Below are positions 17,619 through 27,014 of a stretch of 64,000 nucleotides of DNA, one piece after another. Position 1 is the stretch's first letter. Every line of letters starts with the position of its first letter. Made by a program: the position numbers and the translations under genes. A model generated the notes under the pieces. The model did no database searches. It saw nothing but the letters and a program-made list of their open reading frames with translations, and had not been told where the DNA came from. The DNA is from Deltaproteobacteria bacterium. GTDB taxonomy: Bacteria; Myxococcota_A; UBA9160; UBA4427. The stretch lies in contig JADJOR010000001.1 in the NCBI GenBank assembly GCA_016713665.1, positions 62,001 through 126,000 on the forward strand, given 5' to 3'.

Positions 17619-18971
17619 GTGGCGACGGGTTCCCCGCAGCGGCGGGCCTGGTTCGAGAGCATCGCCGATCCGTCCGAGCGACACGATCTCGAAGAGGTGG
17701 TGTACAGCGATCGGAGCGGCGGGCTGCTCCAGGTCGTCCACGACCAGGCGGAGCTCGCGAAGCGGAGCGCCGCCGACTGGAAGGCCCTCTTCGAGCTGCG
17801 CGCGCGACGCAACGAGTGGCCCTACGGCTCGGGCGTCTGGGGCAAGAAGGAGTGGGTGCTCCCGGACATCGACAACGAGAACGTCGTCTCGATGTACGAG
17901 GGCCATACGAATCTCTTCTGGGCGGAGCGCTACGGGCGCCAGATCGGACTCGAGGATCTCTGGCTCAAACTCTGCGGCAACTCGCATACGGGGTCGTTCA
18001 AGGATCTCGGGATGACGGTGCTCGTGTCGCAGGTCAAGCAGATGATCGCAAGCGGCGTCTCGATTCCGGCGGTCGCCTGCGCCTCGACGGGCGATACCTC
18101 GGCGGCGCTCTCGGCCTACGCCGCGGCGGCGGGCATCCCGGCGATCGTCTTCCTGCCGCGGGGCAAGATCTCGCTCGCCCAGCTGATCCAGCCCGTCGCG
18201 AACGGCGCCATCGTCTTCGCCCTCGACACCGACTTCGACGGCTGCATGGAGATCGTGAAGCAGGTCTCGATGAAGGACGGCGTCTACCTCGCCAACTCGA
18301 TGAACAGCCTGCGCGTCGAGGGCCAGAAGACCGTCGGCATCGAGATCGCGCAGCAATTCGACTGGCAGATGCCCGACTGGCTCGTCATCCCCGGCGGCAA
18401 TCTCGGCAACGTCTCGGCCCTCGCCAAGGGCCTCGACATGCTCTTCGAGCTCGGGCTGATCACGAAGCGCCCGCGCATCTGTGTCGGCCAGGCCGCCGCG
18501 GCGAACCCGCTCTATCTCGCCTACCTGCGCAACTTCGAGGTCTTCGAGCCGATCGCGGCGCGCACGACCGTCGCCTCGGCGATCCAGATCGGCAATCCCG
18601 TCTCCTATGTCAAGGCGGTCGATGCGCTCCGGCGCTACGACGGCGTGGTCGAAGAGGCCTCCGAGTCCGAGATCATGGAGGAGTGCGCCAAGGCGGATCG
18701 GACGGGGCTCTTCAATTGTCCGCATACCGGCGTCGCCCTCGTCGCCCTGCGCAAGCTCCAGCGGCGCGGCCTCGTGAAGGGCGGTGACAAGGTCGTCGTC
18801 GTCTCGACCGCCCACGGCCTCAAGTTCGTCGACTCGAAGCTCGCCTACCACTCGATGAAGCTCGAGGGCGTCGTCTCCGAGCATCCCAATCCGCCGATCG
18901 AGCTCCCGGCGGACTACGGTCAGGTCCGCGACCGGATGAAGCGCGAGATCGACCGGCGCTTCGGCGGCTGA
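17619..18971 (+). CDS. thrC: Threonine synthase
   Basis: PLP enzyme converting O-phosphohomoserine to threonine. The 450 residues include GNSHTGSFKDLGM with the PLP lysine at K128, ASTGDTSAALSAYAA, the phosphate-binding PGGNLGN and a C-terminal NCPHTGVAL-like segment. The GTG start directly follows the hom stop with no spacing, indicating translational coupling. Long acidic N-terminal segment as in the bacterial type I enzymes without a C-terminal extension. Its stop overlaps the ribE start by one base. Confidence 0.94.
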   Translation: MATGSPQRRAWFESIADPSERHDLEEVVYSDRSGGLLQVVHDQAELAKRSAADWKALFELRARRNEWPYGSGVWGKKEWVLPDIDNENVVSMYEGHTNLFWAERYGRQIGLEDLWLKLCGNSHTGSFKDLGMTVLVSQVKQMIASGVSIPAVACASTGDTSAALSAYAAAAGIPAIVFLPRGKISLAQLIQPVANGAIVFALDTDFDGCMEIVKQVSMKDGVYLANSMNSLRVEGQKTVGIEIAQQFDWQMPDWLVIPGGNLGNVSALAKGLDMLFELGLITKRPRICVGQAAAANPLYLAYLRNFEVFEPIAARTTVASAIQIGNPVSYVKAVDALRRYDGVVEEASESEIMEECAKADRTGLFNCPHTGVALVALRKLQRRGLVKGGDKVVVVSTAHGLKFVDSKLAYHSMKLEGVVSEHPNPPIELPADYGQVRDRMKREIDRRFGG

Positions 18972-19642
18972 TGTTCACCGGGATCGTCGAGCACGTGGGT
19001 CGGGTGGTCGCCGTCGAGCGCACGGCGGATCTGACGCGCTTCCGCATCGACCTCGGGCCGATCGCGGCGGGGGTGAAGCTCGGCGACAGCATCGCCGTGC
19101 TGGGCGTCTGTCTGACGGTGACCCGGATCGACGGCACGCTCCATGATTTCGAGGCGATCCCGGAGACGCTCTCGCGCACGCGCCTCGGGCGTCTCGCCGC
19201 CGGTGACGCCGTGAACCTCGAGCGCGCGATGAGCGCCGGTGCGCGCCTCGACGGCCACATCGTGCAGGGCCACGTCGACGGCCTGGGCGTCGTCGAGTCC
19301 CTCGCGCGCAGCGGCAACGAGGTCCTGCTCCACGTCCGCGTGCGCGAGCCCGAGGCCGCGGGCGAGGCCGACGAATCCCTCGCCGACGCCATCGTCGGCA
19401 AGGGCTCCATCGCGATCGACGGCGTCTCGCTCACCGTCGTCCGCGCCGAGGGCGCCCGCTTCCACGTCGCCCTGATCCCGCACACCCTCGCGCACACGAC
19501 CCTCGGCGGCCTGTGCCCCGGCGACTGCGTGCATCTCGAGGTCGACGTGTTCGCGAAGTACTTGAAGCGGCATCTGGACCGCGTGCTGCCGGGGCTCGTC
19601 GCGGCGGCGCTCGCGGCGCGGGACGATGCGGCGAAGACCTGA
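18971..19642 (+). CDS. ribE: Riboflavin synthase, alpha subunit
   Basis: Dismutates two 6,7-dimethyl-8-ribityllumazine molecules to riboflavin. The N-terminal MFTGIVEHVGRV and two homologous barrels are diagnostic: repeat one has GVCLTVTRI and repeat two has GHIVQGHVDG, DGVSLTVV and IPHTLAHTTLG. Length, 223 residues, is close to the usual ~210. The ATG overlaps the thrC stop (TGATG), so it is read as part of the amino-acid operon rather than a rib operon. No FMN riboswitch precedes it. Confidence 0.95.
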   Translation: MFTGIVEHVGRVVAVERTADLTRFRIDLGPIAAGVKLGDSIAVLGVCLTVTRIDGTLHDFEAIPETLSRTRLGRLAAGDAVNLERAMSAGARLDGHIVQGHVDGLGVVESLARSGNEVLLHVRVREPEAAGEADESLADAIVGKGSIAIDGVSLTVVRAEGARFHVALIPHTLAHTTLGGLCPGDCVHLEVDVFAKYLKRHLDRVLPGLVAAALAARDDAAKT

Positions 19643-19682
19643 CATGATCCGAATGGGGGGCAGCTTGGCGAAGACGGGATCG

Positions 19683-22508
19683 ATGCGGACCGCCGCGACG
19701 GCGTTCGCCGTGGCCATGACCCTCTCGCTCGCGCTCCTGGCCGCGCCGGCCGGGGCCCGGAGCGAGGCCCAGGCCTGGGAGGCGACCCTCGATCGCATCG
19801 CGCGGGCGGTCGTCGTCCTGCGCGTGAGCTCGCCGCGGGCCTTCGACGACACGACGCCCGGAACCTCGACCGCGACGGGCTTCGTGATCGATGCGGAGCA
19901 GGGGCTGATCCTGACCAACCGCCACGTCGTGACGACCGCGCCGGTCGTCGCCGAGGCCGTCTTCCAGAACAACGAAGAGGTCCGGGTCCGCGCGGTCTAC
20001 CGCGATCCCGTCCACGACTTCGGGATCTTCCGCTTCGATCCGGCCGAGGTCCGCTTCATGAAGCCCGAGGCGCTGGCCCTGGCTCCCGAGCGCGCCCGGG
20101 TCGGGACCGAGATCCGGGTCGTCGGCAACGACGCCGGCGAGAAGCTCTCGATCCTCTCGGGCACCATCGCCCGCCTCGATCGCGAGGCCCCCGACTACGG
20201 CCCGACCTCGTTCAACGACTTCAACACGTTCTACATCCAGGCCGCCTCGAGCACCTCGGGCGGCTCTTCGGGCTCGCCGGTGGTCGACATCGATGGCCGC
20301 GTCGTCGCGCTCAACGCGGGCGGTCGGCGCGACGCGGCCTCGAGCTTCTTCCTGCCCCTCGATCGCGTGAAGCGCGCGGTGGACCTCATGCGGGCGGGGC
20401 GGCCCGTCGCACGGGGGACGGTGCAGGTCGTCTTCGATCACCAGCCCTTCGACGAGGTCCGGCGGCTCGGCCTGCGCGAAGAGACCGAGGCCGCCGTCCG
20501 CGCGGCATTTCCGGGCGGGACCGGGATGATCGTCGTCCGGGAGGTGGTGCCAGGGGGGCCGGCGGTGGGCCAGCTCGAGGTCGGCGACGTCGTCCTCGGC
20601 GTCGCGGGGGCGCGCGTCGACTCCTTCCTGCCGATCGAGGCGGCGCTCGACGATCACGTCGGCGAAGCGATCACCTTCGAGGTCGAGCGCGGCGGTCGCT
20701 CGCTCTCCGTTCCGATCGCCGTCGGCGATCTGCACGCGATCACGCCCGCCGAATACCTCGAGTATTCGGGGGGCATCCTGAATCCGCTCTCGTTCCATCA
20801 GGCGCGCAACGCGTCGATCCCCGTCGGCGGCGTCTACGTCGCGAGCGCGGGCTATGCGCTGGCGCGGGCCGGCGTGCCGCGGCGGGCGGTGATCACCGAG
20901 CTCGCCGGCGAGAAGACGCCCGACCTCGAGACCTTCGAGCGCGTGCTCGCGGCGAAGCCCCACGACGCGCGGGTGACGCTGCGGTTCTTCCTGCTCTCCC
21001 AGCCCGCCTCACCGATGGTCGCCGTCGTGCGCAACGATCGCCGTTGGTTCTCGATGCGCCATTGCCGCCGCGACGACGAGACCGGGCACTGGCCCTGCAG
21101 CGAGTCGCCGGCGCCGCCGCCCGATTCGCCGATCGAAGTCGGCGAGACGAAGCTCGACGCCGAAGGCGCCTTCGCCGTTCGGCGGGTCGCGTCGTCGCTG
21201 GTGATGGTGAAGACGTCGATCCCGTATCGCCTCGACGGCGTCCACGGCGATCAGTTCCACGGCACCGGCCTCGTCGTCGACACCGAGCGCGGTCTCGTCG
21301 TCGTCGACCGCGAGACGGTGCCGATCGCGCTCGCCGACATCACGATCACCTTCGCGGGCTCCCTCGAGGTCCCCGGCGAGCTCGTCTATCTCCATCCCGA
21401 GCACAATCTCGCCGTCGTCCGCTACGACCCGGCGCGCATCGGCGCCTCGAACGTCGAGGCGGCCCGGCTCCGGGACGTCGATCTCGACATCGGCGATCCG
21501 GTCTGGATGGTCGGTCTGACGTCGACCGAGCGCGTCGTCTCGCGTCGGACCTTGATCGCCCGTCGCGATCCGATCCAGATGCCCCTGACTCATCCGCCGC
21601 GCTTTCGCGAGACGAACCTCGAGCTCGCGACCCTCGAGGATGCGGCGTCGACGGTGGGCGGCGTGCTGACCGATCGGCTCGGCCGGGTGATCGCGTTCTG
21701 GGCCTCCTTCAGCAGCGGCAGCGATGCGTCGACGGAGGGCTTCTTCGGCGCGATCCCGACCACCCACCTGCAGCGCATGGTCGAGCCGCTGCGCCGCGGC
21801 GAGCCCGTCGACTGGCACTCCCTCGGCCTCGAGCTCGAGGCCCTGACGCTCGCGGATGCTCGTGATCGCGGGCTCTCCGACCAGCAGGCCCGGCGCTTCG
21901 AGCGCGCGAATGCGCGCAGTCGACGCGTGTTCTCGGTCCTGCGACGAAGCCGGGGCACGCCCGGCGATGCGCTGTTCCGGGAGGGCGATCTGATCCTCGC
22001 GATCGACGGCAAGCCGGTGACCCGCATGCGGCATCTCTCGCGCCTCGATCGCGGGCGGAGGGCCGAGGTCGAGGTGCTCCGCGACGGCGTCGTGGAGACC
22101 GTCGAAGTCACCCCCGCGCCGATGTCGGGGGACGGAACGACGCGGGCCGTGCTCTGGGCGGGCGCGCTGCTGCAGGCGCCGCATCCCGTGCTCGCAGCGC
22201 AGTACCGGATCCCGCCCGGCGGCGTCTACGTGTCGCGCCATTGGTTCGGCTCGCCGGCGACGCGCTATCGGCTCGAGGCGACCCATCGCATCGTCGAGGT
22301 GGACGGTCAGCCCGTCGCGGACCTCGACGGATTTCTGGCGCTCGTCGCCGACAAACGCGACGGCGACGCGGTCCGGCTCGAGACCCTCGACCTCGATGGG
22401 CGTCCCGCGGTGCTGACGTTGAAGCTCGATCTCGAATACTGGCCGACCTACGAGCTGCTGCGTTCCGCCCAGGGCTGGGAGCGCCGGGGAGGCGGGTCGC
22501 GCGAATGA
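19683..22508 (+). CDS. Double HtrA-like serine protease with PDZ domains; second protease domain inactive
   Basis: Exported protein of 941 residues. The start chosen gives a good signal peptide (MRTAATAFAVAMTLSLALLA then APAGA); an upstream ATG at 19644, beside the ribE stop, is possible. The first trypsin-like domain has an intact triad: H81 in LTNRHVV, D112 in HDFGIF, S198 in GGSSGSPVV. A PDZ-like domain follows at about 260-350 and a further one at about 380-450. A second protease fold occupies about 490-720, but the triad positions read Glu (VDRETV), Asn (HNLAVV) and Gly (STVGGVL). Two more PDZ-like segments close the protein. This protease-PDZ-pseudoprotease-PDZ layout resembles eukaryotic Nma111. 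Probable role is periplasmic protein quality control. Confidence 0.82.
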   Translation: MRTAATAFAVAMTLSLALLAAPAGARSEAQAWEATLDRIARAVVVLRVSSPRAFDDTTPGTSTATGFVIDAEQGLILTNRHVVTTAPVVAEAVFQNNEEVRVRAVYRDPVHDFGIFRFDPAEVRFMKPEALALAPERARVGTEIRVVGNDAGEKLSILSGTIARLDREAPDYGPTSFNDFNTFYIQAASSTSGGSSGSPVVDIDGRVVALNAGGRRDAASSFFLPLDRVKRAVDLMRAGRPVARGTVQVVFDHQPFDEVRRLGLREETEAAVRAAFPGGTGMIVVREVVPGGPAVGQLEVGDVVLGVAGARVDSFLPIEAALDDHVGEAITFEVERGGRSLSVPIAVGDLHAITPAEYLEYSGGILNPLSFHQARNASIPVGGVYVASAGYALARAGVPRRAVITELAGEKTPDLETFERVLAAKPHDARVTLRFFLLSQPASPMVAVVRNDRRWFSMRHCRRDDETGHWPCSESPAPPPDSPIEVGETKLDAEGAFAVRRVASSLVMVKTSIPYRLDGVHGDQFHGTGLVVDTERGLVVVDRETVPIALADITITFAGSLEVPGELVYLHPEHNLAVVRYDPARIGASNVEAARLRDVDLDIGDPVWMVGLTSTERVVSRRTLIARRDPIQMPLTHPPRFRETNLELATLEDAASTVGGVLTDRLGRVIAFWASFSSGSDASTEGFFGAIPTTHLQRMVEPLRRGEPVDWHSLGLELEALTLADARDRGLSDQQARRFERANARSRRVFSVLRRSRGTPGDALFREGDLILAIDGKPVTRMRHLSRLDRGRRAEVEVLRDGVVETVEVTPAPMSGDGTTRAVLWAGALLQAPHPVLAAQYRIPPGGVYVSRHWFGSPATRYRLEATHRIVEVDGQPVADLDGFLALVADKRDGDAVRLETLDLDGRPAVLTLKLDLEYWPTYELLRSAQGWERRGGGSRE

Positions 22509-23224
22509 CTCCGGCGCGCTCCTTCGCCGGCGCGCGGCTCACCTCCTGGCTTCGAGCGGGGGAGGGCGCGCGCGTCGAGGGGGCGGGGCCGAGGCCGGTC
22601 GAGCCGCTCGTGCTATTCGAGTTCGAGGCCTGTCCCTTTTGTCGGCGAGTCCGCGAGGCGCTCACGCGTCTCGACCTCGAGGCTTCGATCCGGCCCTGTC
22701 CGAAAGGGGGTCGTCGCCACCGCGATGCGCTGCTCGAGCTCGGGGGCAAGGCGCAATTTCCCTTCCTGGTCGATCCGAACGCCGGGCTCGCGATCTACGA
22801 GTCGAGCGAGATCGTGGCCCATCTCGAGCGCGCCTACGGGCGCGCGCCGGAGGGCGGCGGGGCGAACCTTGCGCGGAGCCTCGCCCGATCGACCCTCGCG
22901 CTGATCGCTTCGGGGCTCGGGCGCGGCGCCGCCGGCAGTCGCGCGCGTCCCTCGCACGCACCCGCGCAGCCCCTCGTCTTCTACGGGTTCGAGGCCGAGC
23001 CCGGGAGCCGGCTCGTGCGCGAAGTGCTCTGCGAGCTCGAGCTCTTCCACGCGAGCCGGCCGATCGCCCCGGGCAGCGCGCGATCGCCGGCCTCGGACGG
23101 GGCGGGGGCAACGGATCGCGGGCCCCGCCTCGTCGATCCGAATACCGGCGCCGAGCGCGCGGGCTGGCAGGCGATCGTCGACTACCTCGAGGCGACCTAC
23201 GCGCTGCCGACCGGTCGCGACTGA
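22505..23224 (+). CDS. Tandem glutaredoxin/GST-N thioredoxin-fold protein
   Basis: 239 residues with two thioredoxin-like (GST N-terminal) folds. The first, about 33-115, carries the redox motif CPFC (C43, C46), a cis-Pro region (FPFLVD) and the ESSEI glutathione-binding-type segment. The second, about 155-235, repeats the fold (PLVFYGFEAE, RLVDPNTG) but its motif is EPGSR, without cysteines. Tandem proteins of this layout occur in cyanobacteria and plants and in many proteobacteria; their substrates are poorly known. The ATG overlaps the protease stop (ATGA), so it is translationally coupled to the HtrA-like gene. That suggests, but does not prove, a stress-related role. Confidence 0.8.
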   Translation: MTPARSFAGARLTSWLRAGEGARVEGAGPRPVEPLVLFEFEACPFCRRVREALTRLDLEASIRPCPKGGRRHRDALLELGGKAQFPFLVDPNAGLAIYESSEIVAHLERAYGRAPEGGGANLARSLARSTLALIASGLGRGAAGSRARPSHAPAQPLVFYGFEAEPGSRLVREVLCELELFHASRPIAPGSARSPASDGAGATDRGPRLVDPNTGAERAGWQAIVDYLEATYALPTGRD

Positions 23225-23246
23225 GCGCCGAGCGCGGCTCCCCGCC

Positions 23247-24602
23247 TCAGCCGAGACGGTCGAGAAGCAGCGTCGCGATGCCGAGGAACGAGAAGAAGCC
23301 GAGGCTGTCCGACGCGAAGGTCACGAGGATGCTCGAGCCGACGGCGGGATCCTGACGCAGGGCCTTGAGCCCGAGCGGCACGGCAGCCCCGACGAGGCTC
23401 GCCGCCACCATCGTCACGACCATCGCGAGGAAGAGCACGAGGCCCATGAACGGGTTGCCGTGGCGCAGGTAGGCGATGAAGCCGCTGATCAGGCCGGCGG
23501 CACTTCCGATCACCAGCCCGACGAACATCTCCTTGCCGACGGCGCGCATGCCGCTCGAGAACTCGATCTCGCCGAGGGCGATGGCACGGGTGATGACGGT
23601 GAGCGTCTGGATGCCGCCGTTGCCGGAGACGCCGGCGACGACGGGCAGGAAGAGGGCGAGGCCCACCATGTGTTCGATCGTCCCTTCGAAGAGGCCGACG
23701 ACGGCTGCCGCCGAGAAGGCCGTCACGAGATTCACGAGCATCCAGGGCAGGCGCTTCCTGATCGAGACGCGCGCGGAGGTGAAGACGCGGTCCTCTTCGG
23801 AGAGACCCGCGAGGTTGTAGATGTCCTGGGTCGCCTCCTCGGTGATGACGTCGATGACGTCGTCGACGGTGATGACGCCGAGCATGGTCCCGTCGACGTC
23901 GGTGACGGGGATCGCGAGCAGGTCGTAGCGGGCGACGAGCTTCGCGACCTCTTCCTGGTCGGCGTCGGGGGGCGTCGAGATCATCTCGCGGATCGCGAGG
24001 TCCCGGACCGGGGTGTCGGAGCGCGCGGTGACCAGGCGGCGGATCGGGACGACGCCGGTCAGGCGCTTGAGGTCGTCGACGACGTAGAGGTAGAGGATCG
24101 CGTCGTTCGCGCCGAGGCCCATGGCGCGCAGCGAGTCGATCGCCTCCTGCGAGGTCATCTTCTCGTCGAGCGCCGCGAAGCTCGTCGTCATCGCGCGTCC
24201 GGCGCTATGCGGCGGGTACAGGCTCGCGTGCCGGAGCTCCTCGCGGCGGGCGGCCGGCAGATGTTGCAGCACGACCTCGCGGCGATCTTCGGGCAGCGCG
24301 CCGACGAGCTCGAGCATGTCGTCGATCTCGAGCCGGCTCAGCACCTCGGCGAGTCGCTCGTCCGAGACCGCTTCGATGATCTCGGGCAGGAGCTCGGGGG
24401 GCAGCTCGCGCAGCATGCGGGCCGCCCGGCGGTGCTTGAAGAGCAGGTCGATCACGATCCGGATCTCGTCCGGAGTCAGCTCGCGGAGGATCGGGCCGAA
24501 ATCGGCGGGGTGGACCCGCTCGAGCAGCTTCTCGGCGCGGAAATGGGCCCCCGACTTCAGCAGTCGGCGGAGGATGCGGGTCGTGACGACCGATTGGGCC
24601 AT
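23247..24602 (-). CDS. mgtE: Magnesium transporter MgtE
   Basis: 451-residue Mg2+ channel/transporter. The N-terminal helical superhelix domain (about 15-125) carries HPADFGPIL and LPEDRREVVLQHLP. A pair of CBS domains follows (about 135-260, ending MLGVITVDDVIDVI). The C-terminal five-helix pore (about 280-450) contains the family signature PVVAGVSGNGGIQ. Cytosolic Mg2+ binding to the N and CBS domains closes the pore in characterised members. It is convergent with the thioredoxin-fold gene. No M-box-like element was recognised upstream. Confidence 0.95.
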   Translation of the reverse strand: MAQSVVTTRILRRLLKSGAHFRAEKLLERVHPADFGPILRELTPDEIRIVIDLLFKHRRAARMLRELPPELLPEIIEAVSDERLAEVLSRLEIDDMLELVGALPEDRREVVLQHLPAARREELRHASLYPPHSAGRAMTTSFAALDEKMTSQEAIDSLRAMGLGANDAILYLYVVDDLKRLTGVVPIRRLVTARSDTPVRDLAIREMISTPPDADQEEVAKLVARYDLLAIPVTDVDGTMLGVITVDDVIDVITEEATQDIYNLAGLSEEDRVFTSARVSIRKRLPWMLVNLVTAFSAAAVVGLFEGTIEHMVGLALFLPVVAGVSGNGGIQTLTVITRAIALGEIEFSSGMRAVGKEMFVGLVIGSAAGLISGFIAYLRHGNPFMGLVLFLAMVVTMVAASLVGAAVPLGLKALRQDPAVGSSILVTFASDSLGFFSFLGIATLLLDRLG

Positions 24603-24800
24603 GGGGATCCTCGTTCGCGTCGAGGCGGCGCGAACAGGGGGTACCCCAATTCCCCCGCCCGATCCATCCCGGAACGTCTCCCGCGAATTTTCCGTTCCCG
24701 CCGCTCAAGATTGCCGCTCATTTGCCGATCGGTGAGCGGTGCCCGATGTCGCCGAAGGGATCGGGTCTCCGGGCGGACCGTACGAAGGGGCAGGGGATTC

Positions 24801-25691
24801 ATGGGACGGACGCGACTGCGCGGACTATCGATTGCGGGCATCCAGATCGGGGTCGAGGTCCCGGACCATTGCGAATGGGATTGGCCCGACGACGGGATCG
24901 ACGAATTCGAGTGTCTGCCGCGGGATCCCGAGGTCCACGTCGGGCTGCGCGTGGCCGAGCTCTCCCAGGCCGACCTCGGCGGCGCCCGCTATCCGCTCGG
25001 CGCCTCCACCTTCGAGGTGGTCCGGCGCGGCGAGGATTGGCTCGTGGGTCTTCAGCGCGCCGGCAAGCGCCAGCAGCTCGCGCTCTTCTCGAACGATTTT
25101 CGCGTCGGTGAGGTCGTGCAGGCGCCCGAATGGGCGGAGCAGCGGCGCTATCCGCTCGCCGGCGGGCTCGACGAGTGGATCGTGCTGCAGCGCGTCGTCG
25201 CGCGCGGTGGTCTCTGCCTGAGCGGTCGTGCGATCGGGACACCGGGCGGTGCACAGATCGCGCTCGGCACCGGCGACATCGCCGCCACGCGCCGTTGGCG
25301 CATCGCAGCACCCTCGTTGCTCGGACGCCAGACGCTGGCCCTGCTTGAGGAGGGCGCGGCACTGCGGGTCTTCCGGACGCCGTGGTGTGGCGAGATGGAC
25401 GACGCGCTCGGCGCCGACGCGCGCGTGCTCGAGTTTCATTGCCGGGACGAATCGGAGACCGCCTATCGCGAGCTGCTCGACCCCGCGGATGCGGCGGAGC
25501 AGCTCGTCGCGCATGCCGTACTGCCCCTCGAAGACGAGCGCTTCCTCGATCGCGTCCTTCGCAACGCGCGTCGAATGGGGGAGCAGCTCCGTGTGGTTCG
25601 CCTCGGCATGCCCGCCGCGGTCGAGCGGGCTGCGGCCTGTCCGTCGGCGCGCATCGCCCACGCGTTGACGCCGATGTTGGGCGTGCGCTGA
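24801..25691 (+). CDS. HPr-kinase-like protein without P-loop, function unknown
   Basis: 296-residue protein, ATG preceded by AGGGG at 24792-24796. The N-terminus (LSIAGIQIGVEVP), the central LDEWIVLQRVVARGGL and the C-terminal pattern of short motifs resemble HprK-like serine-kinase proteins such as those of peptide-maturation clusters. In those relatives, a G-x-S/P-G-A-G-K-S/T loop would follow. Here the equivalent stretch reads LGTGDIAAT (about 155-163), with no Lys-Ser/Thr, so nucleotide binding as a P-loop enzyme is unlikely. No signal peptide or membrane helix. It stands alone between mgtE and khpA. The family link rests on remembered patterns and is tentative; the absence of a Walker A motif is seen directly. 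Confidence 0.6.
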   Translation: MGRTRLRGLSIAGIQIGVEVPDHCEWDWPDDGIDEFECLPRDPEVHVGLRVAELSQADLGGARYPLGASTFEVVRRGEDWLVGLQRAGKRQQLALFSNDFRVGEVVQAPEWAEQRRYPLAGGLDEWIVLQRVVARGGLCLSGRAIGTPGGAQIALGTGDIAATRRWRIAAPSLLGRQTLALLEEGAALRVFRTPWCGEMDDALGADARVLEFHCRDESETAYRELLDPADAAEQLVAHAVLPLEDERFLDRVLRNARRMGEQLRVVRLGMPAAVERAAACPSARIAHALTPMLGVR

Positions 25692-25945
25692 CAGCGCCAG
25701 CCTCGGGAAATCCCTGGATGCGCGGCGCTTTGCGCTCCTGACTTCGAGTACAAAAGCTCGAGTTGAGGGGGCTTCACCTGTTGCGTACGTCACAAACAGA
25801 CAGGATGCTCCCGGCCATCCCCACGGGAGACGGTGGCTGAGATCCGCGTCCAGGAAACGTCCGCTGCGGATGCGCGGCGCGGTGGGATTGGGTGCGATCG
25901 AGACGATCCAGTGATCACACGGGGTAGAGCGAGGGTCGGATTTTG

Positions 25946-26179
25946 ATGAAGCAGCTGATCGAAGACATCGTCAAGGCGCTCGTGGACCGGCCCGAGGAAG
26001 TCCAGATCAAGGAGGTCGTCGGCGATCACGCACACGTCCTCGAGCTTCGCGTCTCGAAGGAAGATCTCGGCAAGGTGATCGGCAAGGGGGGCGCCCACGC
26101 CTCGGCCATCCGAACGTTGATGGCCGCGGCGAGCGGCAAGGAACGCAAGCGCTACATCCTCGAGATCATCGAGTACTAG
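25946..26179 (+). CDS. khpA: KH-domain RNA-binding protein KhpA
   Basis: 77-residue single KH domain with the GxxG RNA-binding loop (KVIGKGG, about 44-50) and the closing ALxAAASGKER-like helix. KhpA proteins bind RNA and are linked to ribosome assembly and cell-envelope control, often with KhpB. In many genomes khpA lies between rpsP and rimM; here neither neighbour is present. The ATG at 25946 is directly preceded by an in-frame TTG, which is less likely as start. The 254 bases upstream contain a CTCCCG/CGGGAG hairpin at about 25806-25830 but no clear promoter. Confidence 0.9.
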   Translation: MKQLIEDIVKALVDRPEEVQIKEVVGDHAHVLELRVSKEDLGKVIGKGGAHASAIRTLMAAASGKERKRYILEIIEY

Positions 26180-26208
26180 GCGCCTCCGCGGCAGCTCCGG
26201 CGCAGCTC

Positions 26209-26227
26209 CCGTCGTCTTCGACGACGG
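26209..26227 (+). terminator. Hairpin downstream of khpA
   Basis: CCGTCGTC (26209-26216) and GACGACGG (26220-26227) form a perfect 8-bp stem with a 3-base loop, followed by a smaller GGCCTTTCGGGCC hairpin. No T-run, so termination is only plausible. Confidence 0.4.
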
Positions 26228-26352
26228 ATCCGGCCTTTCGGGCCGCGCTCGTCCGTCCCGACAGAAATTCCGCTTCGGGGTCCCGCTGACCGATCCGATA
26301 GACCCGTCGAGACCGGGATCCGACCCGGCTCGAGGCGGGAGCTTCGGTCCGC

Positions 26353-26865
26353 ATGCTTCAAGACGGCGAGGGATTGCAGGCGAGGGCGACCGTCAGTCGC
26401 GGAGAGCTCGCTCCGCGGGCGCGTGACGCCTTCGAGCGCGGGCGGCAGCTGCTCGCGACGAATGACGCCGCGGCCGCGGTCGTGGCCCTGCGCGAAGCGC
26501 ATGGACAGGCCCCGGACCACGCCCAGATCCGATCGGCGCTCGGACTCGCGGTGGCCCTGGCAGAGCGTGATTTCGAGCAGGCTCGAAGCCTCTGCGAGTC
26601 CGCGGCCAAGCAGGAATTCTTCAATCCCGAGCTCTACCTGAACCTCGCGCGCGTCTACCTGTCGGTCGGGCGTCGACCCGAGGCCCTTCGCTACTTGCGG
26701 CGGGGACAGATGATCGACCCCGGCCATTCGGCGATCCGCGAGGCCATCGTCGAGCTCGGAATGCGGCGGCTCCCGATCGTGCCCTTCCTGCCGCGGCGCC
26801 ACCTGGTCAACCGGATGCTCGGCAGCGTCCGGAGCCTGTTCGTCGATCGCATGCTCGGATACTGA
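26353..26865 (+). CDS. TPR-like protein, unknown function
   Basis: 170 residues, mostly amphipathic helices with tetratricopeptide spacing. One repeat runs from about 24 (ARDAFERGRQLL..., ALREAHGQAPDH). A second is at about 70-95, and a third contains PELYLNLARVYLSVGRRPEALRY with the typical Leu/Ala/Pro pattern. The C-terminus is basic (PRRHLVNRMLG). No signal peptide or enzyme motif. TPR proteins mediate protein-protein contacts; the partner here is unknown. It lies 173 bases after khpA and is followed by a strong promoter, so it seems to end its unit. Confidence 0.7.
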   Translation: MLQDGEGLQARATVSRGELAPRARDAFERGRQLLATNDAAAAVVALREAHGQAPDHAQIRSALGLAVALAERDFEQARSLCESAAKQEFFNPELYLNLARVYLSVGRRPEALRYLRRGQMIDPGHSAIREAIVELGMRRLPIVPFLPRRHLVNRMLGSVRSLFVDRMLGY

Positions 26866-26873
26866 GGGCCAGC

Positions 26874-26902
26874 TTGACATGGACGGGCGGAGCTTCTAAA
26901 CC
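26874..26902 (+). promoter_or_regulatory. Sigma-70-type promoter of the mS38-like gene
   Basis: A consensus -35, TTGACA at 26874-26879, is followed by the A/T-rich TTCTAAACC. TCTAAA at 15 bases or TAAACC at 17 bases could serve as -10. It starts nine bases after the TPR gene stop and gives a leader of about 110 bases before the mini-gene at 27015. Confidence 0.5.
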
Positions 26903-27014
26903 TCCCCCCGCTCACACCCCGGGGTCCGGTCGTCGACCCGCCCATTGTCGGTGTGAGCCAGGCCAATCTTCGAACCCCGCCCGGCGCGTCAGGCACGGAG
27001 CACGGAGAATCCCA

